Shown: piece after piece, positions 11,156 through 19,644 of the stretch
How the letters are laid out: each line of letters starts with the position of its first letter
Position numbering within the stretch: the stretch's first letter is position 1
Assembly (NCBI RefSeq): GCF_006274605.1
Contig: NZ_CP040846.1
Location: 248,001-312,000 of the forward strand
DNA from: Thermococcus indicus
Lineage (GTDB): Archaea; Methanobacteriota_B; Thermococci; Thermococcales; Thermococcaceae
Direction: 5' to 3'
Length of the DNA: 64,000 nucleotides
Translations under genes and position numbers: made by a program
Notes under the pieces: model-generated
What the model was told of the DNA's origin: nothing
Seen by the model: the letters and a program-made list of their open reading frames with translations, nothing else
Database searches by the model: none

Positions 11156-12117
11156 TGCCTCTCCCCTCCCGAGCGCGGGTCCAGGTGGAGGTACAGGCCC
11201 TCCATGACTACGGCGTTGATGAAGTAGAACAGCATCATCACTGCCGTCGCGAAGAACAGGATCTCGGGTGCGTAGGCAAAACCGAACCCGTCCCCAATGC
11301 GGGTCAGCCCGAATGAAATCGCCATCAGATAGCCGAGGCCGTGTATGTTGAATATAACCTCGATGAGCATCATCCCCGTCAGTATCTCCAGGAAGTTGTA
11401 CGTCGTGAAGGTTAGGAACGTCGGGAGCGCCGTCCTGAGGAGCTTGCGCATTATCCTCCCTTCCGGCAGTCCCCTCGCGACGTCGTAGAGCACATAGCTG
11501 CTGTTGCGTTCGTTCACTATCATGTTCCTGACGTTGAAGGCGTACTCCCACAGGCTCGAGAACACCAGCGTGAGCACCGGAAGGGCCAGGGCCCTGAGGT
11601 AGGTGCTCGTGGATAGGGTTCCGTGCACCTCCGCCCAGTTGATGGTGCCCTCGAAGTTGATGGGGAACAGGGAGAGTTTCCAGTAGAACAGAAACAGGAA
11701 CACCACGCCTATGAACCAGGAGGGCATGGCCGAGAAGGTTGGGGCCAGCACGGAGACCACCTTATCGACCCACCCCCGGTAGTAGCCTGCCCTCAGCCCC
11801 AGGAAAAGTCCTATCGCAAGGAGGAAGACCTCGGTCAGCACGAGGAGGGCGAAGCTCTTGACGACAAAACTTTCCAGGCTCTCCCCCCTCACCTCCGGCG
11901 GATCCCTTAGGAACTTCCATGTGGCGTAGAAGTAGCCGCCTATAGTGTCCAGCAGGCTACTGTCGTTTTTCGGGTAGAACTTGTAGACCTTTCCGAGGTC
12001 GTTCCTTTCAATCCGCAGTTCTCCACCCGCTATGACGGTTCCGACCACGAGAAGGGCGAGGAACAGGATTAAAAGATTCCTCGTGATTATCCCGGCAACG
12101 GCTCCGGCTTTAGCCAT
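11152..12117 (-). CDS. Dpp/Opp-type ABC transporter permease, DppB-like (orphan pair)
   Basis: First permease of the orphan pair, 321 residues. It has an N-terminal helix, an extracytoplasmic segment of about 60 residues, then the core helices with a coupling loop VLYDVARGLPEGRIMRKLLR. GGTGG at 12122-12126 precedes the ATG (reading leftwards), and a TATA element lies at 12145-12154. The pair is transcribed alone; the nearest complete Dpp system begins at 17038 on the other strand. It may share ATPases or a binding protein encoded elsewhere. That is inference. Confidence 0.87.
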   Translation of the reverse strand: MAKAGAVAGIITRNLLILFLALLVVGTVIAGGELRIERNDLGKVYKFYPKNDSSLLDTIGGYFYATWKFLRDPPEVRGESLESFVVKSFALLVLTEVFLLAIGLFLGLRAGYYRGWVDKVVSVLAPTFSAMPSWFIGVVFLFLFYWKLSLFPINFEGTINWAEVHGTLSTSTYLRALALPVLTLVFSSLWEYAFNVRNMIVNERNSSYVLYDVARGLPEGRIMRKLLRTALPTFLTFTTYNFLEILTGMMLIEVIFNIHGLGYLMAISFGLTRIGDGFGFAYAPEILFFATAVMMLFYFINAVVMEGLYLHLDPRSGGERQ

Positions 12118-12144
12118 GTTCCCACCGGGATTGACATCAGTGTA

Positions 12145-12154
12145 CTATTTAAAA
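12145..12154 (-). promoter_or_regulatory. TATA box for the orphan permease pair
   Basis: Read on the minus strand this is TTTTAAATAG, 28-37 bases before the ATG at 12117, with GGTGG between. It would give a short leader of a few bases to a dozen bases. The rest of the 112-base gap to 12230 shows only AT-rich sequence between the two minus-strand genes. Confidence 0.5.
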
Positions 12155-12229
12155 CATTTACGAGCCTGAGTAATTTTCGTCCGGTGGAAGAAGGAAATAT
12201 AAATCAACGGTTCCCGGAAAATTAAACCA

Positions 12230-13060
12230 TCACTCCGGGAAGAGCGTATTAAGCCCCAATTTCCGGTATACGAACTTTTTCTGCTCCGCGGGTACCACAG
12301 GCCTTGAGGTTTCACTCTCGGCCTTCTCCCTGTCCATGAGGCCGTAGCGAACCAGGGCGGCTATTCTGCGGTGCTCGAAGCTGTGGCCGTGCTTCTCCCA
12401 GTAGCGCTCCAGGGCTGGGCCAAGGACGAGGCAGTTGGTGGTGTAGCCGGGAAGCTCCGGAAACTCGAAGGGAAGCCTCTCGAGGATTTCGAGCCTCTCC
12501 CTCTCCGTCATCATGGAGAGGAGCCTTATCTGGGTCACCCCACCGCTCATGAGCCTGTACGGATGGTGGCCGAAGGGAAGCTCGTGGCCGGTGATGATGT
12601 ACTTATAGCCGTTTTTGAGTGCGTACTTCCTCAGCTTCTCCATCGTTCTCTTGGAGCAGCGTCTGCAGGGCGATTCCCCCTTGAGAAGGGCCTCGCGGAA
12701 GATGTCGGAGTAGTCGTAGCGGAGAACCTTGAAAGGAACGCCCAGTGCCCTGGCAGTTCTTTCCGCGTTCTCTATGGCTTCCCTCGCCATCAGGCCGTGG
12801 TCTACCATAACGGCCTCCAGCTCCGGAACCTTGTAAACCTCCTTCGCCAGGTACAGCGCTACCGTGCTGTCCTTTCCGCCGGAGTAGGCAACGATTGCCT
12901 GGTCCACGCCCTTCATGAGCTCCTCGAGCTCTTTCCTTATCCACTCCCTGTCCATCGGGTGCCTCAGATAGACCTGGCACTCCCTGCAGATAGGTTTTCC
13001 ATCGATGATGTCTATCTTCGCCGTCCTCTCGTCGTGAATGCAGAGTGAGCACTTGAGCAT
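12230..13060 (-). CDS. PP-loop ATPase of the TtuA/Ctu1 (tRNA 2-thiolation-like) group
   Basis: An adenylating enzyme of the N-type ATP pyrophosphatase superfamily, 276 residues. It has an N-terminal zinc ribbon (C4, C7, C25, C28), the PP-loop SGGKDS at residues 60-65, and a further CRRC motif about 70 residues later that would be the catalytic or Fe-S cysteine region in TtuA-type enzymes. Family members adenylate a tRNA base for sulfur insertion. The C-terminal zinc ribbon usual in TtuA is not obvious, so the exact tRNA target is uncertain. A TATA-like CTTTTTAAAC upstream (near 13082-13091) suggests its own promoter. Confidence 0.75.
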   Translation of the reverse strand: MLKCSLCIHDERTAKIDIIDGKPICRECQVYLRHPMDREWIRKELEELMKGVDQAIVAYSGGKDSTVALYLAKEVYKVPELEAVMVDHGLMAREAIENAERTARALGVPFKVLRYDYSDIFREALLKGESPCRRCSKRTMEKLRKYALKNGYKYIITGHELPFGHHPYRLMSGGVTQIRLLSMMTERERLEILERLPFEFPELPGYTTNCLVLGPALERYWEKHGHSFEHRRIAALVRYGLMDREKAESETSRPVVPAEQKKFVYRKLGLNTLFPE

Positions 13061-13090
13061 GATTGGGGGAGAGAATGGTAGTTTAAAAAG

Positions 13091-13774
13091 TTATTTTCCC
13101 AGCTTTAGGAACTTAGAGCGAAGTTTTTCAGGGGCTTCCTTGGCCGTTTTGACTGTTTCTTCGGTTTTTCTCTTACCCTTCTTTGTAGCGAAGAAGCCCA
13201 CGATGGTAATCGCGTTTCCCAGCAGTATTCCGCGGTTGTTCCTGGCTATGAACCAGCCGAAGAGCAGGCCAAACGCCAGACCCGCCAGCCAGAGGGAGAG
13301 AATGAAGGTGTTAGCGCCCATCCCGTTGGGGCTGAGGGTTACGGAAAAGGCTTTGTAGGCGAGGGCAAAGGCGACGACGAAGATAGTTTCGAGCAGTATT
13401 GACAGCTTGGTCGCCATTCCGATTATTCTCAGAACCGCGCTGTCCTCGGTGTACTCCTCTATGATCCTCTGGTCGTGGAGGCCGTAGACGAGGGTTCTCG
13501 TGATGTTTGCCCCGCTCCTGAAGGCGAGAACGGCAAAGAGTGCCGCGCTCCAGCTGGTCCCCCGGAGCTTCCAGAACGCCCAGGCTCCAATGGCTATCCA
13601 GACCAGCGTGTAAATCCTCTCAACGCCCTTCTTCTCGTTCTCCGGAACCTCGAGACGGAGAACCTTTCTCCAGGCCATTCCTGCGAGGCTTCCGAAGACC
13701 CGCATCAGCATCAGGGATAGGTTGATGAAGAGGAACGCCGTCAGGAAGAGGAATGCGAAGAGCTCCCTTATCAT
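13091..13774 (-). CDS. Multi-pass membrane protein of unknown function
   Basis: A 227-residue protein with about five to six hydrophobic segments: one at the extreme N-terminus, then pairs around residues 50-85, 110-135 and 145-190. The C-terminal tail is strongly basic (ATKKGKRKTEETVKTAKEAP). I recognise no domain. Upstream on the same strand, 41 bases away, is a radical SAM gene. A possible TATA (TAAACCTTTTTATCC around 13806-13820 on the minus strand) suggests independent transcription. Confidence 0.7.
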   Translation of the reverse strand: MIRELFAFLFLTAFLFINLSLMLMRVFGSLAGMAWRKVLRLEVPENEKKGVERIYTLVWIAIGAWAFWKLRGTSWSAALFAVLAFRSGANITRTLVYGLHDQRIIEEYTEDSAVLRIIGMATKLSILLETIFVVAFALAYKAFSVTLSPNGMGANTFILSLWLAGLAFGLLFGWFIARNNRGILLGNAITIVGFFATKKGKRKTEETVKTAKEAPEKLRSKFLKLGK

Positions 13775-13815
13775 ACTGCCCCCCAGAGATATTGGAGGTT
13801 GGGGGATAAAAAGGT

Positions 13816-14721
13816 TTATTCAATCTTCTTCCTCTTCATCGCCGGCGCCACGTCCCTCGCGACGCGCCTCGCGCTGAATAACGTCAGGGGGTCCATCGTC
13901 CTGTAGATTGCGAGCTGGCAGCCGCTTACCCGGACGTCTATGTACTTCTTCGCCTCCATCGCCGCCTTCAGGTACTCCCTTATGCTCTCGGCCCGCTCGA
14001 AGTCGAGGCCCGCCTTTCTCAAGCGTTCAACGTTCAGCTCATGGATCGTGAGGGGCTGGAGCATCATCTCGTCTATTCCAAGGGAAGCTGCCAGCTCGGC
14101 TATCCTGGGTATGTCTTCGTCGTTTATACCTGGCATGAATATAGTCCTTACAACCGAGCGGGCGCTCTTATCTCTTCCAACTATCCTCAGGGCGTTCACG
14201 ACGTTTTCAAAGGTGTCGGCGTTGGTGATTTTGAGGTGCTTCTCCCTACTTGCTGCATCGAGGCTTATCATGACCAGGTCGAAGTCGAGTTTACTCCACA
14301 GCTCCTCGGTCAAGAGCGAGCCGTTGGTCTGAAGGTCGAGCCTCGCCTCCGGAAATCTCTCGCGGAGCATCTTGTTCACTTCAACTATGCGCGGGCTTAT
14401 GAGCGGCTCGCCGTACTGTGAAACGGTTATGGCGTACGGCCTCTCCCATCCGTAGTAGCCGGGCTTTGGGGCCTTCCCGAGTTTCACAGCAACGTTCGAG
14501 TAGCAGAAAATGCAGTCGTGGTTGCAGGCCGGCGTTAGCTCGTAGCTCGGGTGGTGAACCGGATTTGGGTTGCTTAAATCAAGCCCCTGGCATCCCTGAC
14601 AGTGGGTGGGGAACTTCAAATCCCTCACGAAATTCTTTAGCAGCCTCGCCTCCTTGTTCTCAAGCCTCTGGGGCTCGACGCCCATGCTCCTCGCGAACTC
14701 CTCCCAGCTCATCTTCCTCAT
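13816..14721 (-). CDS. Radical SAM protein
   Basis: A 301-residue radical SAM enzyme. The cluster motif CNHDCIFC (C66, C70, C73) binds the [4Fe-4S] that cleaves S-adenosylmethionine. An extra CQGC pair (C41, C44) lies N-terminal to it. The middle carries typical radical SAM features: SQYGEPLISPRIVEVN, then LDLQTNGSLLTEEL and VMISLDAASREKHLKI. Substrate cannot be assigned; a distant MoaA/NirJ-like or activase-like role is possible. ATG 14721 is preceded by GGTGAGAG; longer in-frame versions have no ribosome-binding site and run into the pyrK side. Confidence 0.8.
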   Translation of the reverse strand: MRKMSWEEFARSMGVEPQRLENKEARLLKNFVRDLKFPTHCQGCQGLDLSNPNPVHHPSYELTPACNHDCIFCYSNVAVKLGKAPKPGYYGWERPYAITVSQYGEPLISPRIVEVNKMLRERFPEARLDLQTNGSLLTEELWSKLDFDLVMISLDAASREKHLKITNADTFENVVNALRIVGRDKSARSVVRTIFMPGINDEDIPRIAELAASLGIDEMMLQPLTIHELNVERLRKAGLDFERAESIREYLKAAMEAKKYIDVRVSGCQLAIYRTMDPLTLFSARRVARDVAPAMKRKKIE

Positions 14722-14768
14722 TCTCTCACCGGCCGGAGCTGAGAAAAGGGGTTTAAAAAGATGACTGG

Positions 14769-15470
14769 TCAGAGCAGTCCCCTCAGCTGGAAACCATCGA
14801 AAACGGGCCCGTCGCGGCAGACGAGGTACTTCCCGAGGTTGCAGGAGCCGCAGACGCCTATTCCGCACTTCATGTAGCGCTCCGCCGAAACCTGGACGTT
14901 TTCATAGTTCATGACATGGAGGGCGGCCCTCAGCATCGGCTCCGGGCCGCAGGTGTAGGCCCGGTCAAACTCCCCCTTTCTCTCCGCCAGCACATCGGTT
15001 GGAAAGCCTTTCCTCCCGGCCGAGCCGTCGTCGGTGGTGATTACCACATCGTCCACGTAGTTCTCGATGTCCATCAGAGCCAGCTCGTCCTTCGAGCGGG
15101 CACCGTAGATGAGGGTTATCCTCTCAAACTTGCTCCGGTGCTGCCTCGCGAAGGCGTAGAGCGGTGGAATCCCTATCCCGCCACCCACGAGGGCGACTCT
15201 TTTCCCCTTCGGCCCGAAGCCTCTTCCGTACGGCCCGCGGATCCAGAGATAGTCGCCTTCCCTCAGCTCGAAGAGTCTGCTTGTGAATGGCCCGACCCTC
15301 TTGACGACTATCAAGTCCCTCCAGGCCAGGCTGAAGGGTTTCTCACCAACCCCCGGAAGCCATGCCATTATGAACTGTCCCGCCCTGAATTCGAGCTTCT
15401 TGTCGAAGCGGAAGGCCTTGACGTCCCTGGCAACGTCCCAAACTTCCCTAAGCGCTACCCTTTCCAGCAT
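14769..15470 (-). CDS. pyrK: Dihydroorotate dehydrogenase electron transfer subunit PyrK
   Basis: FAD and [2Fe-2S] subunit that passes electrons from dihydroorotate dehydrogenase to NAD+ in pyrimidine synthesis. 233 residues: N-terminal FAD barrel (GEKPFSLAW), NAD-binding segment (VALVGGGIGIPPLYA) and a C-terminal cysteine cluster CGIGVCGSC plus a later C (YLVCRDG). Its start lies 23 bases inside the end of pyrC, so the two are translationally coupled. The catalytic partner PyrD is not in the window. Confidence 0.9.
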   Translation of the reverse strand: MLERVALREVWDVARDVKAFRFDKKLEFRAGQFIMAWLPGVGEKPFSLAWRDLIVVKRVGPFTSRLFELREGDYLWIRGPYGRGFGPKGKRVALVGGGIGIPPLYAFARQHRSKFERITLIYGARSKDELALMDIENYVDDVVITTDDGSAGRKGFPTDVLAERKGEFDRAYTCGPEPMLRAALHVMNYENVQVSAERYMKCGIGVCGSCNLGKYLVCRDGPVFDGFQLRGLL

Positions 15471-16679
15471 TTATCCTGACCCCCTCCGGCTTTCCCACGA
15501 TTTCATCTTCCTCCATAACAACCTTTCCCCTGAGAAGGGTCATCACTACCTTTCCCTTCAGCTTTCTTCCCTCCCAGGGGCTCCATTTAGCCTTCGTGTA
15601 GAATTCCTCCGGCTTAACCGTCCACTCCCTCTTGAGGTCCACCACCGTAAAGTCGGCGTCTTTGCCAACTTCGAGACCCTTGTTCCTTATTCCAAATATT
15701 TTAATCGGATTGGCGTGCATTTTCTCCACGATGTCGGAAAGCTCGAGCATTCCCCTGTTCACCGCGTCGAGGAGAAGTGCTACCTCCGTTTCCAGTCCTG
15801 GTATTCCGGCCGCCCCCGATTCCTTCTCCTCCAGCGTATGGGGTGCGTGGTCGCTTGCTATTATCGGAATCCTGGAAAAGTCCCTCCAGAGTGCTCTCCT
15901 GTGTTCCTCTTCCCTTAAGGGGGATACACCTTGAGGAGGGGGTTTTTCTCGAAGTCCTTCTTCGTTAGGAAGAGGTGGTGTGGCGTAACTTCGAAGCTAA
16001 CCCTGGGAAGGTTTCTCCGCAGTATCGCCTCGATTCCGCCCGCGGTTGATACGTGGCAGATGTTTAGGGGCCTTCTGAATCTTTCGGCGGCTTTCAGAGC
16101 GCGTTTTATGGCGATTGTCTCGGCTTCCGGCGGTCTTTCAGGTTTTTTCTGGATTATTTCGGCGTCCTCGGCATGAACGCTTACAATCCCCGGGGCGCAG
16201 GAATAATCCCCTTCAAAATCCTCCGAAAAGACTCCCCCCGTTGAGGCTCCCATGAAGATTTTGTAGAAGTCTGCACCGGCCTTCACCGCATCCCCGCAGT
16301 TGTTTCTTATCAGAAAACTCAGGGCGTAGTCGGAGTACGCTTCCCTCTTGAACAGCTCTTTCCTCCGTTCAAACGTCTCAACGTCCAGAATGGGCGGCTG
16401 GGTGTTGGGCATGTCGAAGACAGTGGTTATCCCCCCGTGTAAGGCTGCCATCGTGCCTGTTTTAACGGTCTCTTTTTTTCTCTGATCAAAATCCCTCAGG
16501 TGGACGTGCACGTCTATCAAGCCCGGGAGTATGACCTTTCCACGGCCAATTTGAATGGTTTCTTCTCCCTTCAGCTCGCCCGTTGAGACGCGCAGAATCC
16601 TGCCGTCAGAAACCCCTATGCTCCCTTCTATCAGTTTCCCATCCGTCAGGAACCGTCCTTTCAGAACCAGGTCGTACAT
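15448..16679 (-). pseudogene. pyrC: Dihydroorotase PyrC, interrupted by a one-base frameshift
   Basis: Zinc amidohydrolase converting carbamoyl aspartate to dihydroorotate. Reading leftwards, the first ~253 codons contain DVHVHLRDF (metal HxH), DFYKIFMGAST (lysine expected to be carboxylated) and HVSTAGG. The frame then hits TAA directly after KVYPP. Adding one base to the G5 run at 15919-15923 restores the frame, which continues LREEEHRRALWRDF, then the ASDHAPHTLEEKESGAAG active-site segment, to the stop at 15448. Both halves are otherwise undamaged, about 410 residues in total. A sequence error, recoding or a recent mutation could explain this. The ATG at 16679 fits the family's MYDLVLKG start. 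Confidence 0.87.
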
Positions 16680-17037
16680 AGTGCCCGCACGCGTTTTGAT
16701 GGGTTGGCATTTTAAGTTTTTTGCCTCGCTCGATGGGATGGGGTTCCTCAAAAAGGCTGCTAACGATTTTTTGGGCTTTCCCCACATTTGTGTGCCCTTT
16801 TTTGGGAATTTTATTGGGTTTACTATTTTTTGATGGTAGTAGGCGGACGTACGGTGTCACAATTGGCTAGGGACCATATGATAACTTTATTGAGGGCGAT
16901 TGGCCGTATGTTCTCTTGTTTTCATCGGCGTTACTTTTACAAGAACGTAACCCTTAAATAGGCTTTCAATGTATATCCTCATGCCATTATACACCACATA
17001 TGGCAATATTGCCAAAAAGTGAAGGAGGCAGTGGAGT
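16680..17037 (+). promoter_or_regulatory. Intergenic promoter region upstream of the oligopeptide-type transporter
   Basis: This 358-base gap separates divergent pyrC and the binding-protein gene. On the plus strand CTTAAATAGG at 16953-16962 is a TATA candidate, putting transcription start near 16982. GGAGG at 17024-17028 is the ribosome-binding site for ATG 17038. A perfect 14-base palindrome TGGCAATATTGCCA lies at 17001-17014, in the predicted leader. The 16680-16940 part is AT-richer than its surroundings, and I see no convincing gene in it. Confidence 0.5.
17001..17014. repeat. Perfect 14-base palindrome in the leader of the ABC operon
   Basis: TGGCAATATTGCCA is fully self-complementary and lies between the predicted transcription start and the GGAGG ribosome-binding site of the binding-protein gene. 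It is well placed to be a repressor operator; as RNA it could form only a short stem. No known thermococcal operator that I recognise matches it. Confidence 0.5.
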
Positions 17038-19464
17038 ATGAAGAAGGCTTTGGGATTGTTTATTATGGGTTTGATGTTGTTTAGTTTGTTTGCCATCCAC
17101 CCGGTCAGCGCGGCGGACTACACGCCGAAGGACATACCCCTGAACAGCGACGAGGCCAAGGCCCGCTTTAAGGCCGACCTCCAGTGGTACCTCAAGTACG
17201 GTCACTTTGTCATCAGCAACGGTCCGTACATCCTCTCGATGTACTCTCCCGAGAACCTTTACCTCAAACTTGAGAAGTTTAATGGAAAGAGGAACGTTTT
17301 CAATGATGATCCCAAGCTCCCGAAGGATGGTTATGCCGACGTTATCGAGTACCAGGGTGTCCAGAACGAGGAGACCATAATTCTCCAGGTCGCCAAGGGT
17401 GAGTTTGACATTGGTCTCTTCGCCTTCGGTGCCAACAAGTACCAGGGTCTTGGAAGCGATGTTCTCGCCAACCTCAACCTCTACAAGAGCGCCAGCTCCT
17501 CCGTCGAGCTGAGCATCAACCCGTACAAGGACCCCGACCAGGACGCCCCGATAGTTACCGTCGGCGACAACGTTTACTTCAACCCGTTCGCCATCAGGAA
17601 GGTCAGGTTCGCAATGAACTGGCTCATCAGCAGGAACTACATCATCCAGAACATCTACCAGGGTAGCGGTGCCGCCGCCCTCAGCGGTATCACCCCGAGC
17701 GACCCGGCCGCCAAGTACTTCACCCCGGTTTACGATGCACTCCACCTCACCGCCGACGGCAACGAGGACCTCGCCCTCAAGATGATAAGCGAGGCCATGC
17801 AGGAGGCCGCCCAGCAGGTCGCCGCTGCCGGCCACACCCTTGAGAAGAAGGATGACGGCTACTGGTACTTCGACGACCAGCCGGTTGAGGTCAAGTTCGT
17901 CATCCGTACCGAGGACGAGAGGAAGGACATAGGCCTTTACATCTCCGACCTCCTCGAGAAGAAGGTCGGATTCAAGGTTGACAGGATGCTCCTCGACAGG
18001 CAGAAGGCCAGTGAGATAGTCTTCAGGAAGCCGATTAGCAATTACGAGTGGAACCTCTACACCGGTGGTTGGGGTGCCGGTGGTCTCGGAAGCATGTACC
18101 CTGACTGGCAGATCTACTACTGGTACTCACCGCTCGGCTACTACCCGAACTTCAACGACCCCAGGCACCAGCCTGACGTCAACGTTGAGGACGCCCTCAA
18201 GTTCATAGGCGACGGCAGCGTTACCGCAGGTCTGCAGAAGCTCCAGACCAAGTACTACACCAGCGAGGAGAGCCTTGGCCCGATACTCAAGTGGACCAAC
18301 AAGGAGATCGGTTACCTCCTCCTCATGACCCAGTACACTGATCCTGAGACCAACACCACCATCGTCCTCAACAGCGCTGACCAGTACTGGGACCTCCAGA
18401 AGATAGGTATCACCATGGGTATCATGGACAGCGTCAGGATCTTCCTCGTTGAGAACTGGGAGTTCTACCCGGTTAACAAGCAGAGGGTCACCGACATCAT
18501 TAGTGACGACAGCGTTGGTATCGCCAGCAGGTGGAGCATAATGAGCGCCAAGACCCCGGACAAGCACCTCAAGGTCGCCCAGTTCGCCTCAACCGGTGCC
18601 CTCTTCATGAGTGCCATCAACCCGGTCGGCGGTATCACCGACGTTTACAGCACCAGGCTCTGGAACCTTATCCGCGATAGGGGTGGCGAGATCAACTTCG
18701 ATGGTATCTACGTCCCGTACAGGTGCAAGTGGACCCTTGAGAGGGGTGAGTTCACTGTTCCGGACGATGCCGTCATCTACAACCAGACCCAGGGCTGGAT
18801 TGCCGCCCACGCCGGCGAGACCGCTAAGGTCAAGGTCACCGTCACCTGTGACATGGGTGAGTGGCAGAACGGTGTCAAGATGACCGTTGACGACATCAAG
18901 TACTACATCGCCTTCTACTACACCTGGGCTTACAAGGACACCCCGGACGACCCGTACTACGACAGCGCCCTGAGTGACACCGCCGCCACCTACCAGACCT
19001 TCCTCGGCTTCCAGTTCACCGACAACGGCTACGTTGTCTACGGTAACTACGTCCACCCGTTCGCTGATGATGTTACTGCCGGCAACTACATCCTCTACCC
19101 GAGCATGCCGTGGGAGATGTACTGGGCCATGGGTGAGCTCGTCGCCAACGGCGACGCCTACGACGCCAGCAGCAAGTACTCCTTCAGCAGCAGCGGTGAG
19201 GGACTCCTCCAGCTCGACCTCCTCACCAAGCAGCACGTCGATGACCTCGCCAAGGTCATCCTCAAGATCTCCGGCCTCACCTGGGACGACATAACCAGCA
19301 CCACGACCACCACCGAGACCGGTCCGACCACCACCGCTCCGAGCACCACCACCTCGGAGGCTCCGAGCGGAGGTGAAGGCGGCAACACCACCACCTATGT
19401 CGTCGTTGGCCTGGTGATAATCATCATCGCCGCGGCCGCATGGTACTTCACCAAGAAGAAGTGA
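17038..19464 (+). CDS. Oligopeptide/dipeptide-family ABC transporter substrate-binding protein
   Basis: An 808-residue extracytoplasmic binding protein of the peptide/nickel (family 5) type. It has an N-terminal signal peptide ending near VSAADY (about residue 25), two large binding lobes, a Thr/Ser/Pro-rich stalk (about residues 752-780) and a C-terminal membrane anchor VVVGLVIIIIAAAAWYF before a basic KKK tail. There is no lipobox, so anchoring is C-terminal, a common archaeal arrangement. Permeases and two ATPases follow. Family members in Thermococcales bind peptides or, in the cellobiose-type system of Pyrococcus, beta-glucosides, so the substrate is open. Confidence 0.88.
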   Translation: MKKALGLFIMGLMLFSLFAIHPVSAADYTPKDIPLNSDEAKARFKADLQWYLKYGHFVISNGPYILSMYSPENLYLKLEKFNGKRNVFNDDPKLPKDGYADVIEYQGVQNEETIILQVAKGEFDIGLFAFGANKYQGLGSDVLANLNLYKSASSSVELSINPYKDPDQDAPIVTVGDNVYFNPFAIRKVRFAMNWLISRNYIIQNIYQGSGAAALSGITPSDPAAKYFTPVYDALHLTADGNEDLALKMISEAMQEAAQQVAAAGHTLEKKDDGYWYFDDQPVEVKFVIRTEDERKDIGLYISDLLEKKVGFKVDRMLLDRQKASEIVFRKPISNYEWNLYTGGWGAGGLGSMYPDWQIYYWYSPLGYYPNFNDPRHQPDVNVEDALKFIGDGSVTAGLQKLQTKYYTSEESLGPILKWTNKEIGYLLLMTQYTDPETNTTIVLNSADQYWDLQKIGITMGIMDSVRIFLVENWEFYPVNKQRVTDIISDDSVGIASRWSIMSAKTPDKHLKVAQFASTGALFMSAINPVGGITDVYSTRLWNLIRDRGGEINFDGIYVPYRCKWTLERGEFTVPDDAVIYNQTQGWIAAHAGETAKVKVTVTCDMGEWQNGVKMTVDDIKYYIAFYYTWAYKDTPDDPYYDSALSDTAATYQTFLGFQFTDNGYVVYGNYVHPFADDVTAGNYILYPSMPWEMYWAMGELVANGDAYDASSKYSFSSSGEGLLQLDLLTKQHVDDLAKVILKISGLTWDDITSTTTTTETGPTTTAPSTTTSEAPSGGEGGNTTTYVVVGLVIIIIAAAAWYFTKKK

Positions 19465-19470
19465 AGTAGT

Positions 19471-19492
19471 TTCATTCTTTCCTTCCTTTTTT
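19471..19492 (+). terminator. T-rich terminator after the binding-protein gene
   Basis: TTCATTCTTTCCTTCCTTTTTT begins seven bases after the stop codon. Oligo-T tracts of this kind terminate transcription in Thermococcales. Together with a fresh promoter at 19574 it suggests that the abundant binding-protein mRNA ends here, at least in part. Confidence 0.5.
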
Positions 19493-19535
19493 GAAATTTT
19501 ACCCGCGTTTCTGACGGTTCTTTCCAGGTTCCATA

Positions 19536-19566
19536 GTGCACTTCTATGAAAATGTGCACATCTATG
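19536..19566 (+). repeat. Tandem 13-base direct repeats upstream of the permease promoter
   Basis: GTGCACTTCTATG (19536-19548) and GTGCACATCTATG (19554-19566) differ at one base and are 18 bases apart. They end eight bases before the TATA box. Position upstream of TATA suits an activator site. The first copy also forms CATAG/CTATG dyad symmetry with the preceding bases. Confidence 0.55.
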
Positions 19567-19573
19567 CAGTAAG

Positions 19574-19583
19574 ATATATAAAG
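19574..19583 (+). promoter_or_regulatory. TATA box for the permease/ATPase part of the ABC operon
   Basis: ATATATAAAG is a strong archaeal TATA box, 62 bases before the permease ATG at 19645. It predicts transcription start near 19605. The leader carries a GGGGGTGA ribosome-binding site at 19633-19640. This is an internal promoter separating the permease genes from the binding-protein gene. Confidence 0.65.
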
Positions 19584-19644
19584 TCAGTTTTACAATGTTG
19601 AAAAAGATACATTAAACACGAGCAACCTACGTGGGGGTGAAAAA

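Noticed and set aside
11156-11551. N-terminal extension of the orphan DppC-like permease
   Set aside because: It overlaps the upstream permease fully; the ATGA overlap at 11152-11155 and MRTNKLRL helix start fit the family.
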